A DNA stretch of 45,446 bases from JBBDIX01 sp040880235 (GTDB lineage: Bacteria; Actinomycetota; Nitriliruptoria; Nitriliruptorales; Nitriliruptoraceae). Positions within the stretch are counted from its first letter, which is position 1, and the number at the start of each line of letters is the position of its first letter. The stretch lies in the NCBI GenBank assembly GCA_040880235.1, contig JBBDIX010000012.1, forward strand, positions 1 through 45,446, read 5' to 3'. Below the pieces are notes generated by a model. It worked only from the letters and a program-made list of their open reading frames with translations. It was not told the origin of the DNA and made no database searches. Made by a program: the position numbers and the translations under genes. Positions 7,229-14,982 of the stretch are shown one piece after another.

Positions 7229-10200
7229 TCACTCGGCGCCGACGGCCACCGGCACCGGCTCGACGTCGTCGAGGCGTTCGGCGACGACACGCGTGACCCC
7301 GTCGGGCCCCATGGTGATGCCGTACAGCACGTCGGCGATCTCCATCGTGCGCTTCTGGTGGGTCACCATGATGATCTGCGCGTGTCCCCGGAAGCTGCGC
7401 ACGACCTTGAGCAGGCGCTGCAGGTTGACGTCGTCGAGCGCCGCGTCGACCTCGTCGAGCACGTAGAACGGACTGGGGCGCGCCCGGAAGATCGCGAACA
7501 CGAACGCGAGCACCGTCAGGGATCGCTCACCGCCGGACAGCAGCGACAGGCGGGTGACCCGCTTGCCGGGGGGTCGCGCCTCCACGTCCACACCGGCGCT
7601 GAGCAGGTCGTCGGAGTCGGTGAGCACGAGGCGACCGTGACCGCCGGGGAACACGGTCTGGAAGGTCAGCTCGAACTCCCGGGCGACGTCGTCGAACGCC
7701 TCCTGGAACACCGTGCGGATCCGGTCGTCGACGGCCTCCACGACCTGTTCGAGGTCGCGCCGGCTTCGCCGCAGGTCGTCGAGCTGGTCGGACAGGAACG
7801 AGTGGCGCTCCTCGAGTGAACGGAACTCCTCGAGCGCGAGCGGGTTCACCCGACCGAGCAGGCCGATGCGTCGCACCAGCACGTCCTCACGCTCGGACAG
7901 GGTCTGGAGATCCAGGTCCGCGACGTCGGGATGCTCCGTTCGCACGTCGTCGGGTGTCAGGGACAGATCGTCGCGCAGGCGGCGTTCCAGCGCGTCGAGC
8001 TGGTTCTGCGCATCGGCGCGTCGCAGGTCGGTGGCGTGCCGGTCGTCACGCAACGTGTCGCGTTCGGTGATCGCGGCGTCCTCGGCGGTGCGGGCCTCGG
8101 CGAGCCTCGTGCGCACGTCCGACAGGTCCTCGGTGAGACGCTGGCGCTGCGCGGAGGCCTCGGTGCTGGAGCGTTCGAGCACCTCGAGGGTCGACCGCAC
8201 GATCAGCGCGATCTGCCCACACCGATCGATGCCGCGCCTGCGCGCCTCGCGACGCCGAGCGGCATCGGCCAGGGCTGCCTCGACCTCCTCGGCCTCCCGA
8301 CGCATCGTGTCGGCCTGGACCTCGAGGTGGCGCACCTGTTCGGTCACGCGTTCGAGCCCCACGCGTGCGTCGAGTTCACGTTCGCGGGCCGCCTCGACGG
8401 CAGCGTCGAGCTCCCGCGCAACCGCGTCGTCCCCAGGTTCGTCGTCGGGGACGTCGACGTCGTCGGGCCCGCGCCCGTGCAGTTCGGAGAGGCTGGCACG
8501 GTCACGTTCGAGCACCTGCTCGAGTTCCTGCTGCTGGCCGGCGACCACCTCGCGCTGGTTGGTGAGCGCGTGGAGTTCCTTGTGGAGTCGCGCGAGCCGT
8601 TCGGCGGCACCGGTGATCCGTGCGTCCGACCCGTTGATCCGGTCGGTCGCATCGTCGAGCACGCGTCGCGCCTCGGCGAGTTCCTCCGCGAGCGTGTCGC
8701 GCTGTGCCGTGGCCCGGGCGAGCTCCCGATCCAGGCGAGCGACCTCGGCCTCGGCCGTCTCGGCGGCAGCCGCGGTGGTGACCACCGAACGTTCCGCCGG
8801 ACCGCCCGCCCGGTAGCCCTGCGGTCCGGCGACGTCACCCTTGGCCGTGACGAACGTGGAGGCGGGGTACTGGCGGTGCAGCTGCACGGCCGTCTTCCAG
8901 TCCTTCACGAGGTACCCGCCGACGAGCCAGCGACGCACCGCAGCGACGACGGGTCCTGCGTCACGCGCGCCGTCGAGTGCGTGGACGTGGTCGGCCAACG
9001 GGGTGGCACTCGGGTCCGAGACCCGCTCCGGCGCCGCCAGCTCGCCCTCGGGCTCGGTCGACACGACCACGGCACGCCCCGCCTGTGCATCGCGCAGCCA
9101 CGCCACCGCGTCGCGTGCGGCGTCTCCCGTCGGCACGACGACCGCGTCGGCGAGCGTGCCGAGCACCGCAGCGACGGCACTGGCTGCGTCGGGATCGACG
9201 CGTACGTGGTCGGCCACGCGGCCGCGCACGCGGTCGAACCCGTCGAGCAGCGCGGCGACCCCCGCATCCGACTCGGCCAGTGCGGCCCGCAGCGCCTCGC
9301 CACGGGCGGCCTGCGACGACCGGCGTGCGTCGAGGTCGCGGACCTGGTCGGTCAGTTCGCGATGGCGCGTGTCGAGATCCTCGACGGTGGCCTCTGCGTC
9401 CTCGAGTGCGGCCGTGAGGTCGACCTCGAGGACGTCGAGTTCCTGGATGTCGTTCTCGACGGTCTCGGCCTCGCGCCGGGTCTCGGCGATGCGCGTGTCG
9501 AGTCCCAGCACCGTCGACGTGACCCGGCCCAGTTCAGATTCCGCCGAGGCGATCGCGCCACGCAGGGCGGAGACCTCTCCCTCCCACCGCAGGACCCGTT
9601 CGCGCTGCTCGGCGCGCCGGCGACGTTCCGCCTGCACGACCTGCTCGTGCTCGCGCCGGGCACCCTCGGCAGCCCGGCGCTGGGCGAGGTGCTCCTCGAA
9701 CGCCGCGCGACGACGTTCGAGTTCCTCGGTCAGCGTGATGCGCTGCGTGTCGACCCGTGCGGCGTCCTCACGCAACTGCGCGGGAGGACGTCCCGCCAGG
9801 GGCTCCTCGACGTACTCGATGAGGTGACGACGTCGGGCCTCGACGAGGTCGGCGGTCCCGCGCACACGCTCGGTCAGCGACGCGAACGCGTGCACCCGGT
9901 CGCCAGCGACCTCGAGGTCCGTGCCGACGCGCGAGAGCTGCTCCTCGAGTTCCGTGCGGTGTTCCCGTGCGCCGACGACGTGCTGCTCGGCGGCCTCGAG
10001 CCGCTGTGCGACGTCGCTGGTGCCCCGGGACTCAGCCTCGAGTGCGCGGGTGAGACGATCGAGTTCGACGGCGGCCGCGCGGACCCGCACGTCGCGCAGT
10101 TCGGACTGCAGGGCGGCGTGGCGATCGGCGGCCTCGGCCTGCCGTTCCAGGGGTCGCAACTGGCGGCGGAGTTCGCGCAGGACGGTGCGCAGCTTCTCCA

Positions 10201-10789
10201 CGTGCTCGTCGACCTGCTCGAGCTTGCGAAGCGCGCGTTCGCGCCGACGGCGGTGCTTGAGGATGCCAGCCGCCTCCTCGATGTAGCGGCGGCGCTCCTC
10301 GGGGCGGGCGTTGAGGATCTCGTCGAGCTGTCCCTGCCCGATGACGGTGTGCAGTTCGCGGCCGAGTCCCGTGTCGGAGAGCAGCTCCTGCACGTCGAGT
10401 GCCCGGACCTCCTCACCGTTGATCTCGTAGAGGGCCTCGCCGTCGTGGTGGATGACCCGCGCGACCCGGACCTCACCGAACTCGCCGGCACTGGCCGCCG
10501 TGCCGACCCCTCCGGACAGCACGCCGTCCGAGTTGTCGATGGTGATCTCGACCCGCGCCTGGTTGGCGCGGTTGCGGTTGGGTGACCCCGCGAACACCAC
10601 GTCGGCCATCGAGCCGCCCCGGACCTTGCGGGCCGAGTGGGTGCCGAGCACCCAGGCCAACGCGTCGACGACGTTGGACTTGCCCGACCCGTTGGGACCG
10701 ACGATGACGGTGATGCCGGGCTCGACGTCGAGCACGGTCCGGTCCGCGAACGACTTGAAGCCCCGAAGAGACAGGGACCTGAGGAACAC
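7229..10789 (-). CDS. smc: Chromosome segregation ATPase SMC
   Basis: SMC forms the core of bacterial condensin with ScpA and ScpB and organises the chromosome. The 1186-residue protein has the head domain with Walker A GPNGSGKS (residues 31-38), two long Glu/Arg-rich coiled coils, a hinge region near the middle (about 500-660, containing VLGTLADAVVVPTGDA and the Gly-rich GPQGYRAGGPAERS), and the C-terminal head with signature LSGGERSLT and Walker B FYVLDEVDAALDD. Length is normal. A long open frame runs antisense to the whole gene but reflects its GC-rich codons. Confidence 0.97.
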   Translation of the reverse strand: MFLRSLSLRGFKSFADRTVLDVEPGITVIVGPNGSGKSNVVDALAWVLGTHSARKVRGGSMADVVFAGSPNRNRANQARVEITIDNSDGVLSGGVGTAASAGEFGEVRVARVIHHDGEALYEINGEEVRALDVQELLSDTGLGRELHTVIGQGQLDEILNARPEERRRYIEEAAGILKHRRRRERALRKLEQVDEHVEKLRTVLRELRRQLRPLERQAEAADRHAALQSELRDVRVRAAAVELDRLTRALEAESRGTSDVAQRLEAAEQHVVGAREHRTELEEQLSRVGTDLEVAGDRVHAFASLTERVRGTADLVEARRRHLIEYVEEPLAGRPPAQLREDAARVDTQRITLTEELERRRAAFEEHLAQRRAAEGARREHEQVVQAERRRRAEQRERVLRWEGEVSALRGAIASAESELGRVTSTVLGLDTRIAETRREAETVENDIQELDVLEVDLTAALEDAEATVEDLDTRHRELTDQVRDLDARRSSQAARGEALRAALAESDAGVAALLDGFDRVRGRVADHVRVDPDAASAVAAVLGTLADAVVVPTGDAARDAVAWLRDAQAGRAVVVSTEPEGELAAPERVSDPSATPLADHVHALDGARDAGPVVAAVRRWLVGGYLVKDWKTAVQLHRQYPASTFVTAKGDVAGPQGYRAGGPAERSVVTTAAAAETAEAEVARLDRELARATAQRDTLAEELAEARRVLDDATDRINGSDARITGAAERLARLHKELHALTNQREVVAGQQQELEQVLERDRASLSELHGRGPDDVDVPDDEPGDDAVARELDAAVEAARERELDARVGLERVTEQVRHLEVQADTMRREAEEVEAALADAARRREARRRGIDRCGQIALIVRSTLEVLERSSTEASAQRQRLTEDLSDVRTRLAEARTAEDAAITERDTLRDDRHATDLRRADAQNQLDALERRLRDDLSLTPDDVRTEHPDVADLDLQTLSEREDVLVRRIGLLGRVNPLALEEFRSLEERHSFLSDQLDDLRRSRRDLEQVVEAVDDRIRTVFQEAFDDVAREFELTFQTVFPGGHGRLVLTDSDDLLSAGVDVEARPPGKRVTRLSLLSGGERSLTVLAFVFAIFRARPSPFYVLDEVDAALDDVNLQRLLKVVRSFRGHAQIIMVTHQKRTMEIADVLYGITMGPDGVTRVVAERLDDVEPVPVAVGAE

Positions 10790-10805
10790 GGGCGCTCCGA
10801 AGGGG

Positions 10806-11651
10806 TCAGATCATGCACTGATCGCAGTGGAAGGTGTAGACGCCCTTGCGGATGCGGGTCCGCGAGATCGGGCGCCGGCACCGGTGACAGGGCAGGCCTG
10901 CGCGACCGTACACGCGCAGGTGCTCGGCCGGCTCCGCGTCGTCGTCCGGCTCGAGGTCGGCCTCGTCGAGGGACGGACCCGCCGCCTTCATCGCGGCGAC
11001 GATGACCTCCTGCATCGCCCGATAGAGACGACGCACCTGCTGGGTGGACAGCTTCGAGGACGGGTGGTCATGCCGCAGGCCGGCCTCCCACAGGATCTCG
11101 TCGCTGTACACGGGTCCGAGGCCCAGGATGCGGTTCTGGTCGATCAGCACGAGCTTGAGGGGACCGTCGGCCTCGGCGAGGAACCGGCCGAACTCCATCC
11201 AGGGCGGGTTGTCGTCGAGGGGGTCGAGCGCGTCGGGTGAGATGCCGGCCGCCTCCAGGGCCTCGGCGGTCGGCACGACGCCGGTGCGAACGGTCGCCGC
11301 CTCGCCGGGCGCGGACAGGTGCAGCGCACCGCCGATGGTGAACGTGACCGCCAGGTGCGTGCCCTCGACGGCCTCCTGCGTGGCGGTCTCCCGGTGCATG
11401 GAGCCGTCAAGACCCGGATCGATGATCCAGGTGACGCCCTCGTCGAGGTCGAGGAAGATCGTCCGGCCGCGACGACGGACCAGTTCGACCTTGCGGCCCT
11501 CGAGCGCCTTGACCAGTTCCGGACGGTTGCGATGGAACGGGCGCACGATGCCCGGCGTCTCCACGACGACGTCCTTGATGCGCTTGCCCGCGACCTCCTT
11601 CTCGAGGTCCTTGCGCAGCACCTCGACCTCGGGCAGTTCGAGCACGCTCAT
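10806..11651 (-). CDS. Fpg/Nei-family protein without canonical catalytic residues
   Basis: The fold of formamidopyrimidine-DNA glycosylase is clear: an N-terminal LPEVEVLR, a helix-two-turn-helix region (LIDQNRILGLGPVYSDEILW, about 170-190), and a C-terminal zinc finger CHRC...CDQC. However, active Fpg starts (M)PELPEVE and uses the Pro exposed after Met removal as nucleophile; here the sequence starts MSVLELPEVE, so the Pro is Leu and is not terminal. The Lys of the family's RGKYL-like motif is Arg (RRGRTIFLDL), and the Asn of GIGNIY is Pro. Normal glycosylase/lyase chemistry is therefore unlikely; DNA binding may remain. Mycobacteria carry true Fpg at this locus between rnc and smc. Confidence 0.85.
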   Translation of the reverse strand: MSVLELPEVEVLRKDLEKEVAGKRIKDVVVETPGIVRPFHRNRPELVKALEGRKVELVRRRGRTIFLDLDEGVTWIIDPGLDGSMHRETATQEAVEGTHLAVTFTIGGALHLSAPGEAATVRTGVVPTAEALEAAGISPDALDPLDDNPPWMEFGRFLAEADGPLKLVLIDQNRILGLGPVYSDEILWEAGLRHDHPSSKLSTQQVRRLYRAMQEVIVAAMKAAGPSLDEADLEPDDDAEPAEHLRVYGRAGLPCHRCRRPISRTRIRKGVYTFHCDQCMI

Positions 11652-11752
11652 CGATGAGTCCTGTCCGCGTCGTGATCGGCGACGCTAGTCGACGCCCGGG
11701 TCGTGCTGCACCGGCGTGTCCGGCGGGGTGCCCATGGGGTCCTGTGCGCCGG

Positions 11753-12505
11753 TCAGGCGTCGTCGCTCGAGGGTTCGACGAGCGCCATGTAGGCCTGTCG
11801 CGCGGCCTGTTGTTCGGCGCGCTTCTTGCTGGGTCCACGGCCCCGCCCCACCACGGCACCCTGGACGGACACGGTCGCCTCGAAGGTGCGCTCGTGGTCC
11901 GGGCCGTCACCGACGACGTCGTAGACCGGCGGTTCGTCGTGCATCGTGGCCACGAGTTCCTGCAGGCTCGTCTTGAAGTCGAGGGCGGCGCCCACCTGGG
12001 CGAGCGCCTCCAGGGAGGGTGCGAACAGCCGTTCCACGAGATCGAACGCGCCGGCGAAGCCCCGGTCCAGGTACACGGCGCCGATCACCGCCTCCAGGGT
12101 GTCGGCAAGGATCGAGTCCTTGTCGGCACCGCCCGACGCCGACTCTCCACGCCCCAGCAGCACGAAGTCCCCGAGTTCGAGGTCCCGGGCGACGGCAGCG
12201 AGCGACGCCGCCCGCACGGCGGCGGCCCTCAGCTTCGCGAGGCGGCCCTCGGCGACGTCCGGGTGCGCGCGGTAGATGCGATCGGTGACCACGAGACCGA
12301 GCACCGCGTCACCGAGGAACTCGAGGCGTTCGTTGTTGTGATCGAGACGCTGCTCAAACGCCCACGAACGGTGGACGAGTGCCTGCGCGAGCAGGTCCAG
12401 GTCATCGAACGTGACCTCGAGGCGAGCCGTGAGGTCCGCCGCGGGTCGTACGACGCGGTCGGCCGGCCCGCCGTCAGTTGACCTCGACAGCGGTTCGCCC
12501 GGCAT
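11753..12505 (-). CDS. rnc: Ribonuclease III
   Basis: RNase III cleaves double-stranded RNA in rRNA precursors and mRNAs. The protein has the catalytic motif ERLEFLGDAVLG, the second acidic patch DTLEAVIGAVYLD, and a C-terminal dsRNA-binding domain (TSLQELVATMHDEPPVYDVV through GPSKKRAEQQAARQAYMAL). I chose the ATG at 12503-12505 (MPGEPLSRSTDGG, 250 residues), which overlaps the rpmF 3' end by 32 bases; the frame is open to 12562, but that would overlap rpmF further with no family similarity. DUF177-rpmF-rnc is a conserved cluster. Confidence 0.95.
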   Translation of the reverse strand: MPGEPLSRSTDGGPADRVVRPAADLTARLEVTFDDLDLLAQALVHRSWAFEQRLDHNNERLEFLGDAVLGLVVTDRIYRAHPDVAEGRLAKLRAAAVRAASLAAVARDLELGDFVLLGRGESASGGADKDSILADTLEAVIGAVYLDRGFAGAFDLVERLFAPSLEALAQVGAALDFKTSLQELVATMHDEPPVYDVVGDGPDHERTFEATVSVQGAVVGRGRGPSKKRAEQQAARQAYMALVEPSSDDA

Positions 12506-12653
12506 AGGTGCCACAGGTGCCACACACGGTGTGGGGACGGATCGCGGCCTTGCACCGTGCACAGGTCGCGTAGGTCGGAGGCGTCGCCCGCAGCCACTGC
12601 GCCTTGCGGTGGCGCGTGCGTGAACGGGACATCTTGCGCTTCGGTACGGCCAT
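12474..12653 (-). CDS. rpmF: 50S ribosomal protein L32
   Basis: L32 is a small zinc-ribbon protein of the large subunit. The 59 residues start MAVPKRKMSRSRTRHRKAQW and include four cysteines in two C-x2-C pairs (CARC and CGTC, residues 31-47), so this is the zinc-binding form rather than the Cys-free paralogue made in zinc limitation. It follows DUF177 by 19 bases and overlaps rnc. Confidence 0.97.
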   Translation of the reverse strand: MAVPKRKMSRSRTRHRKAQWLRATPPTYATCARCKAAIRPHTVCGTCGTYAGRTAVEVN

Positions 12654-12672
12654 GGTCGATCCTTGCGGGAGT

Positions 12673-13230
12673 TCAGTCGGTCGGGCGCGCAGCCGGATCC
12701 GAGGGTGGCAGGTCGAGGTCGGCGAGCGCGGCCCAGCGGGGGTCGATGCCGTCCTGGCCACCGTGTCCACAGTCACCTGCGTCGAGCTCGGCACCACACT
12801 CGGGGCACAGGCCCGCGCAGGCGGCTCGACAGAGTACCCGGATCGGCAGGTCGATGAGCAGCGCGTCACGCACGAGCGTCGACAGGTCGATCGCCGTGAG
12901 ACCGTCGAGCAGTTCGTACCCCGGTTCGACGTCGTCCTCGTCGTCGTGCTCGCGTGTGGGATCGACGAACAGTTCGGTGACCTGCGCATCGATGCGGGTC
13001 GGCAGGGGCTTCAGGCACCGTGCGCACGAGAGGGTCACTCCGAACGAGACCGTTCCGCGCACCAGGATCCCGTCGACGACCGCGTCGAGGTGCAGGTCGA
13101 GATCCACCGTGTCGTCCAGCATCCCCTCGGCCGGACCCCAGTCGTCGCCGAAGTCGACCGTGGGGACGCGCTCGTCGAGCGGCTGCGTCGAACCCGGTCG
13201 ACCGACGATGTCGGTGACGACGACTCGCAC
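12673..13230 (-). CDS. YceD/DUF177 family protein
   Basis: A 185-residue protein of the DUF177 (YceD) family, linked to 23S rRNA accumulation in bacteria and plants and almost always encoded before rpmF, as here. Visible family features are the cysteine pair in LSCARCLKPLPTRI (about 69-83), the acidic stretch, LSTLVRDALLIDLPIRVLC and the second pair AGLCPECGAEL. The four cysteines may bind a metal. The start is GTG at 13228-13230. Confidence 0.9.
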   Translation of the reverse strand: MRVVVTDIVGRPGSTQPLDERVPTVDFGDDWGPAEGMLDDTVDLDLHLDAVVDGILVRGTVSFGVTLSCARCLKPLPTRIDAQVTELFVDPTREHDDEDDVEPGYELLDGLTAIDLSTLVRDALLIDLPIRVLCRAACAGLCPECGAELDAGDCGHGGQDGIDPRWAALADLDLPPSDPAARPTD

Positions 13231-13275
13231 GTTGACACCCCGTCCCTGGACGAGAGGACCTGCAGGGGGTTCGCG

Positions 13276-13794
13276 TCAGTCCGCGAACGCCTCCGTCAGG
13301 TCCTCCTCGGAGAGTTGATCGGTGTCGAGGTGTCCGCGCAGGCGCGCGCGACCCTTCTCCACCGCCGTCAGCGTCTTGGTCAGCACGACCTCGAAGTTGG
13401 CCAGCTTCGCGTCGACGTAGTCCTCTGCCTCGAGCCGGATCTGTCGTCCGTGCTCGCGGGCCTCCTCGACGATCCGGGCGGCCTCGCGCTCCGCAGTGCG
13501 CACGACCTCCTGCTGGGACACGAGGCGGTCGCTCTCCGTGCGAGCGTCGGACACGAGCCGGTCGGAGTCGGCCTGCGCGCGTTCGAGGATCTCGTCGCGT
13601 TCGCGGATCACCCACCTGGCCTGCGTCAGCTCGTCTGGCAGGGCCGTGCGCATGTCCTCGAGGAGCCCGTCGATCTCTGGGCGGTTGACCATGACCGACG
13701 ACGACAGCGGCACGGTCTTTGCCTCGTCGATGATCTGCTGAAGCTGGAAGAGCTTCGCCTCGAGGTCGAGGGGGATGCTGGAGGATTCGGCCAT
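13276..13794 (-). CDS. SepIVA-like DivIVA-domain coiled-coil protein
   Basis: This 172-residue protein has a short N-terminal hydrophobic-patterned segment (IPLDLEAKLFQLQQIIDEAKTV), a PLSSSVMVNRPEI linker, and a long Glu/Arg-rich coiled coil (about 55-150). Automatic annotation often calls such proteins ATP synthase subunit B, but there is no membrane anchor. Its place beside DUF177-rpmF-rnc-smc-ftsY corresponds to mycobacterial SepIVA, an essential DivIVA-like septation factor; the mycobacterial protein is longer. The assignment therefore rests on synteny and architecture, and the cell-division role is inferred. Confidence 0.75.
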   Translation of the reverse strand: MAESSSIPLDLEAKLFQLQQIIDEAKTVPLSSSVMVNRPEIDGLLEDMRTALPDELTQARWVIRERDEILERAQADSDRLVSDARTESDRLVSQQEVVRTAEREAARIVEEAREHGRQIRLEAEDYVDAKLANFEVVLTKTLTAVEKGRARLRGHLDTDQLSEEDLTEAFAD

Positions 13795-13897
13795 CACCGT
13801 TCCGGTCGTCGATTCGGTGGCCCTGCGATGCGGTGGCCCTGCGATCGTGACCGAGCGTACCGACGTGCCAGGAGCCCGCGACGAGTCCCACGCACTC

Positions 13898-14386
13898 TCA
13901 GCCGGTGGCCGCCGACCCCAGCCGTGCACCCAGCGCCGCCGCGACACGTTCGGGCACCAGCTCGTCCAGGGGGCCACCGAGGCGCGCGACCTCGCGGACG
14001 AGCGAACTCGACAGGTGGGCGTGTACCGGGTTGGCCGGCAGCAGCACGGTGTCAACGTCACCGATCTGCAGGTTCATGCGGGCCATCTGCAGTTCGGCCT
14101 CCACGTCGGCGACGCCGCGCACCCCCTTGCACACGAGGTCGATGCCCTCACGACGACACAGGTCCACGAGCAGACCACGGAACGACACCACCCGTACGGA
14201 CGAGAGTTCGGCGACCTCCGCCGACACCATCGCCAGGCGCTCGTCGAGGGTGAAGGTCGACTGCTTGTTCGGGTTGTCGACGACGGCCACGACCACCTCG
14301 TCGAACCGGCGGGCGGCGCGGGTGATGACATCGAGATGCCCGAACGTGATCGGATCGAAGCTTCCGGGGCACGCGACGACCGTCAT
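13898..14386 (-). CDS. coaD: Phosphopantetheine adenylyltransferase
   Basis: CoaD transfers AMP from ATP to 4'-phosphopantetheine, the penultimate step of coenzyme A synthesis. The 162-residue protein has the nucleotidyltransferase motif GSFDPITFGHLDVI (the GH pair binds ATP), KGVRGVADVEAELQMARMN and the second ATP motif HLSSSLVREVARLGG. The ATG start overlaps the rsmD stop as ATGA (14383-14386), so the two are coupled, a common pairing. The 103 bases before the sepIVA-like gene hold no other recognisable feature. Confidence 0.97.
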   Translation of the reverse strand: MTVVACPGSFDPITFGHLDVITRAARRFDEVVVAVVDNPNKQSTFTLDERLAMVSAEVAELSSVRVVSFRGLLVDLCRREGIDLVCKGVRGVADVEAELQMARMNLQIGDVDTVLLPANPVHAHLSSSLVREVARLGGPLDELVPERVAAALGARLGSAATG

Positions 14387-14982
14387 GTGGGGACCTCCGT
14401 GGACGCACGGGTCGGATCCGCCTCGGCGTCCGGATCGACGTGGTCCGCCCGGTGCAGCATCGTGTCACCGTAGCGTCGAGGCTGTCGTGCGGACAGGCAG
14501 GCAGGCCAGTTCGGGGCCTCACTCCGACGGCAGCGTTCGACCACGACGTGGGCCTGAGGAGCCAGGAGTCCGTGCTCGCACAGCAGGCGCAGGAGGTGGT
14601 CGACGTCCGCGCCGGACGTGTCGTACGGCGGGTCGATGAACACGAGGTCGTGCGCGTGGTCTGCGTCGCGCTGCAGGTGCGCCACGACGTCGCGGACGAC
14701 GACGCGTACCTGGGTCGCGCCGACCACCGCCACGTTGGCCCGCAGCACCTCCGCCACCCGCGGATCACGTTCCACCAGCGTGACCCGTTCGGCGCCACGG
14801 GACGCCGCCTCGAGTCCCAGCCCTCCGGCCCCGGCGTACAGGTCGAGCACGTCGGCACCGGCCACGCGCTGCTGCAACGAGGAGAACAGGCTCTCTCGGA
14901 CGCGATCCGCGGTCGGCCGCACGCCCGCCCCGTCGGGGACCCTCAGCCGACGACCCCGCGCCGTGCCGGCGATGATGCGCAT
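14383..14982 (-). CDS. rsmD: 16S rRNA (guanine-966-N2)-methyltransferase
   Basis: RsmD methylates G966 of 16S rRNA on the assembled 30S subunit. The 199-residue protein starts MRIIAGTARGRRLRVP, has the SAM-binding motif VLDLYAGAGGLGLEAASRGA and the N6/N2-methyltransferase catalytic motif FIDPPYDT. The C-terminal 30 residues, after HVVVERCRRSE, are longer than usual and rich in Asp, Ala and Pro. Its ATG shares a base with the upstream peptidase stop (TGATG at 14984-14980), and its stop overlaps coaD. Confidence 0.95.
   Translation of the reverse strand: MRIIAGTARGRRLRVPDGAGVRPTADRVRESLFSSLQQRVAGADVLDLYAGAGGLGLEAASRGAERVTLVERDPRVAEVLRANVAVVGATQVRVVVRDVVAHLQRDADHAHDLVFIDPPYDTSGADVDHLLRLLCEHGLLAPQAHVVVERCRRSEAPNWPACLSARQPRRYGDTMLHRADHVDPDAEADPTRASTEVPT

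Noticed and set aside
7931..10585. Long open frame antisense to smc (884 codons)
   Set aside because: smc on the other strand is certain; the antisense frame is open because of its GC-rich codon bias and has no family resemblance.
13276..13794. ATP synthase F0 subunit B
   Set aside because: No N-terminal membrane helix and no other ATP synthase gene nearby; synteny points to a SepIVA-like protein.
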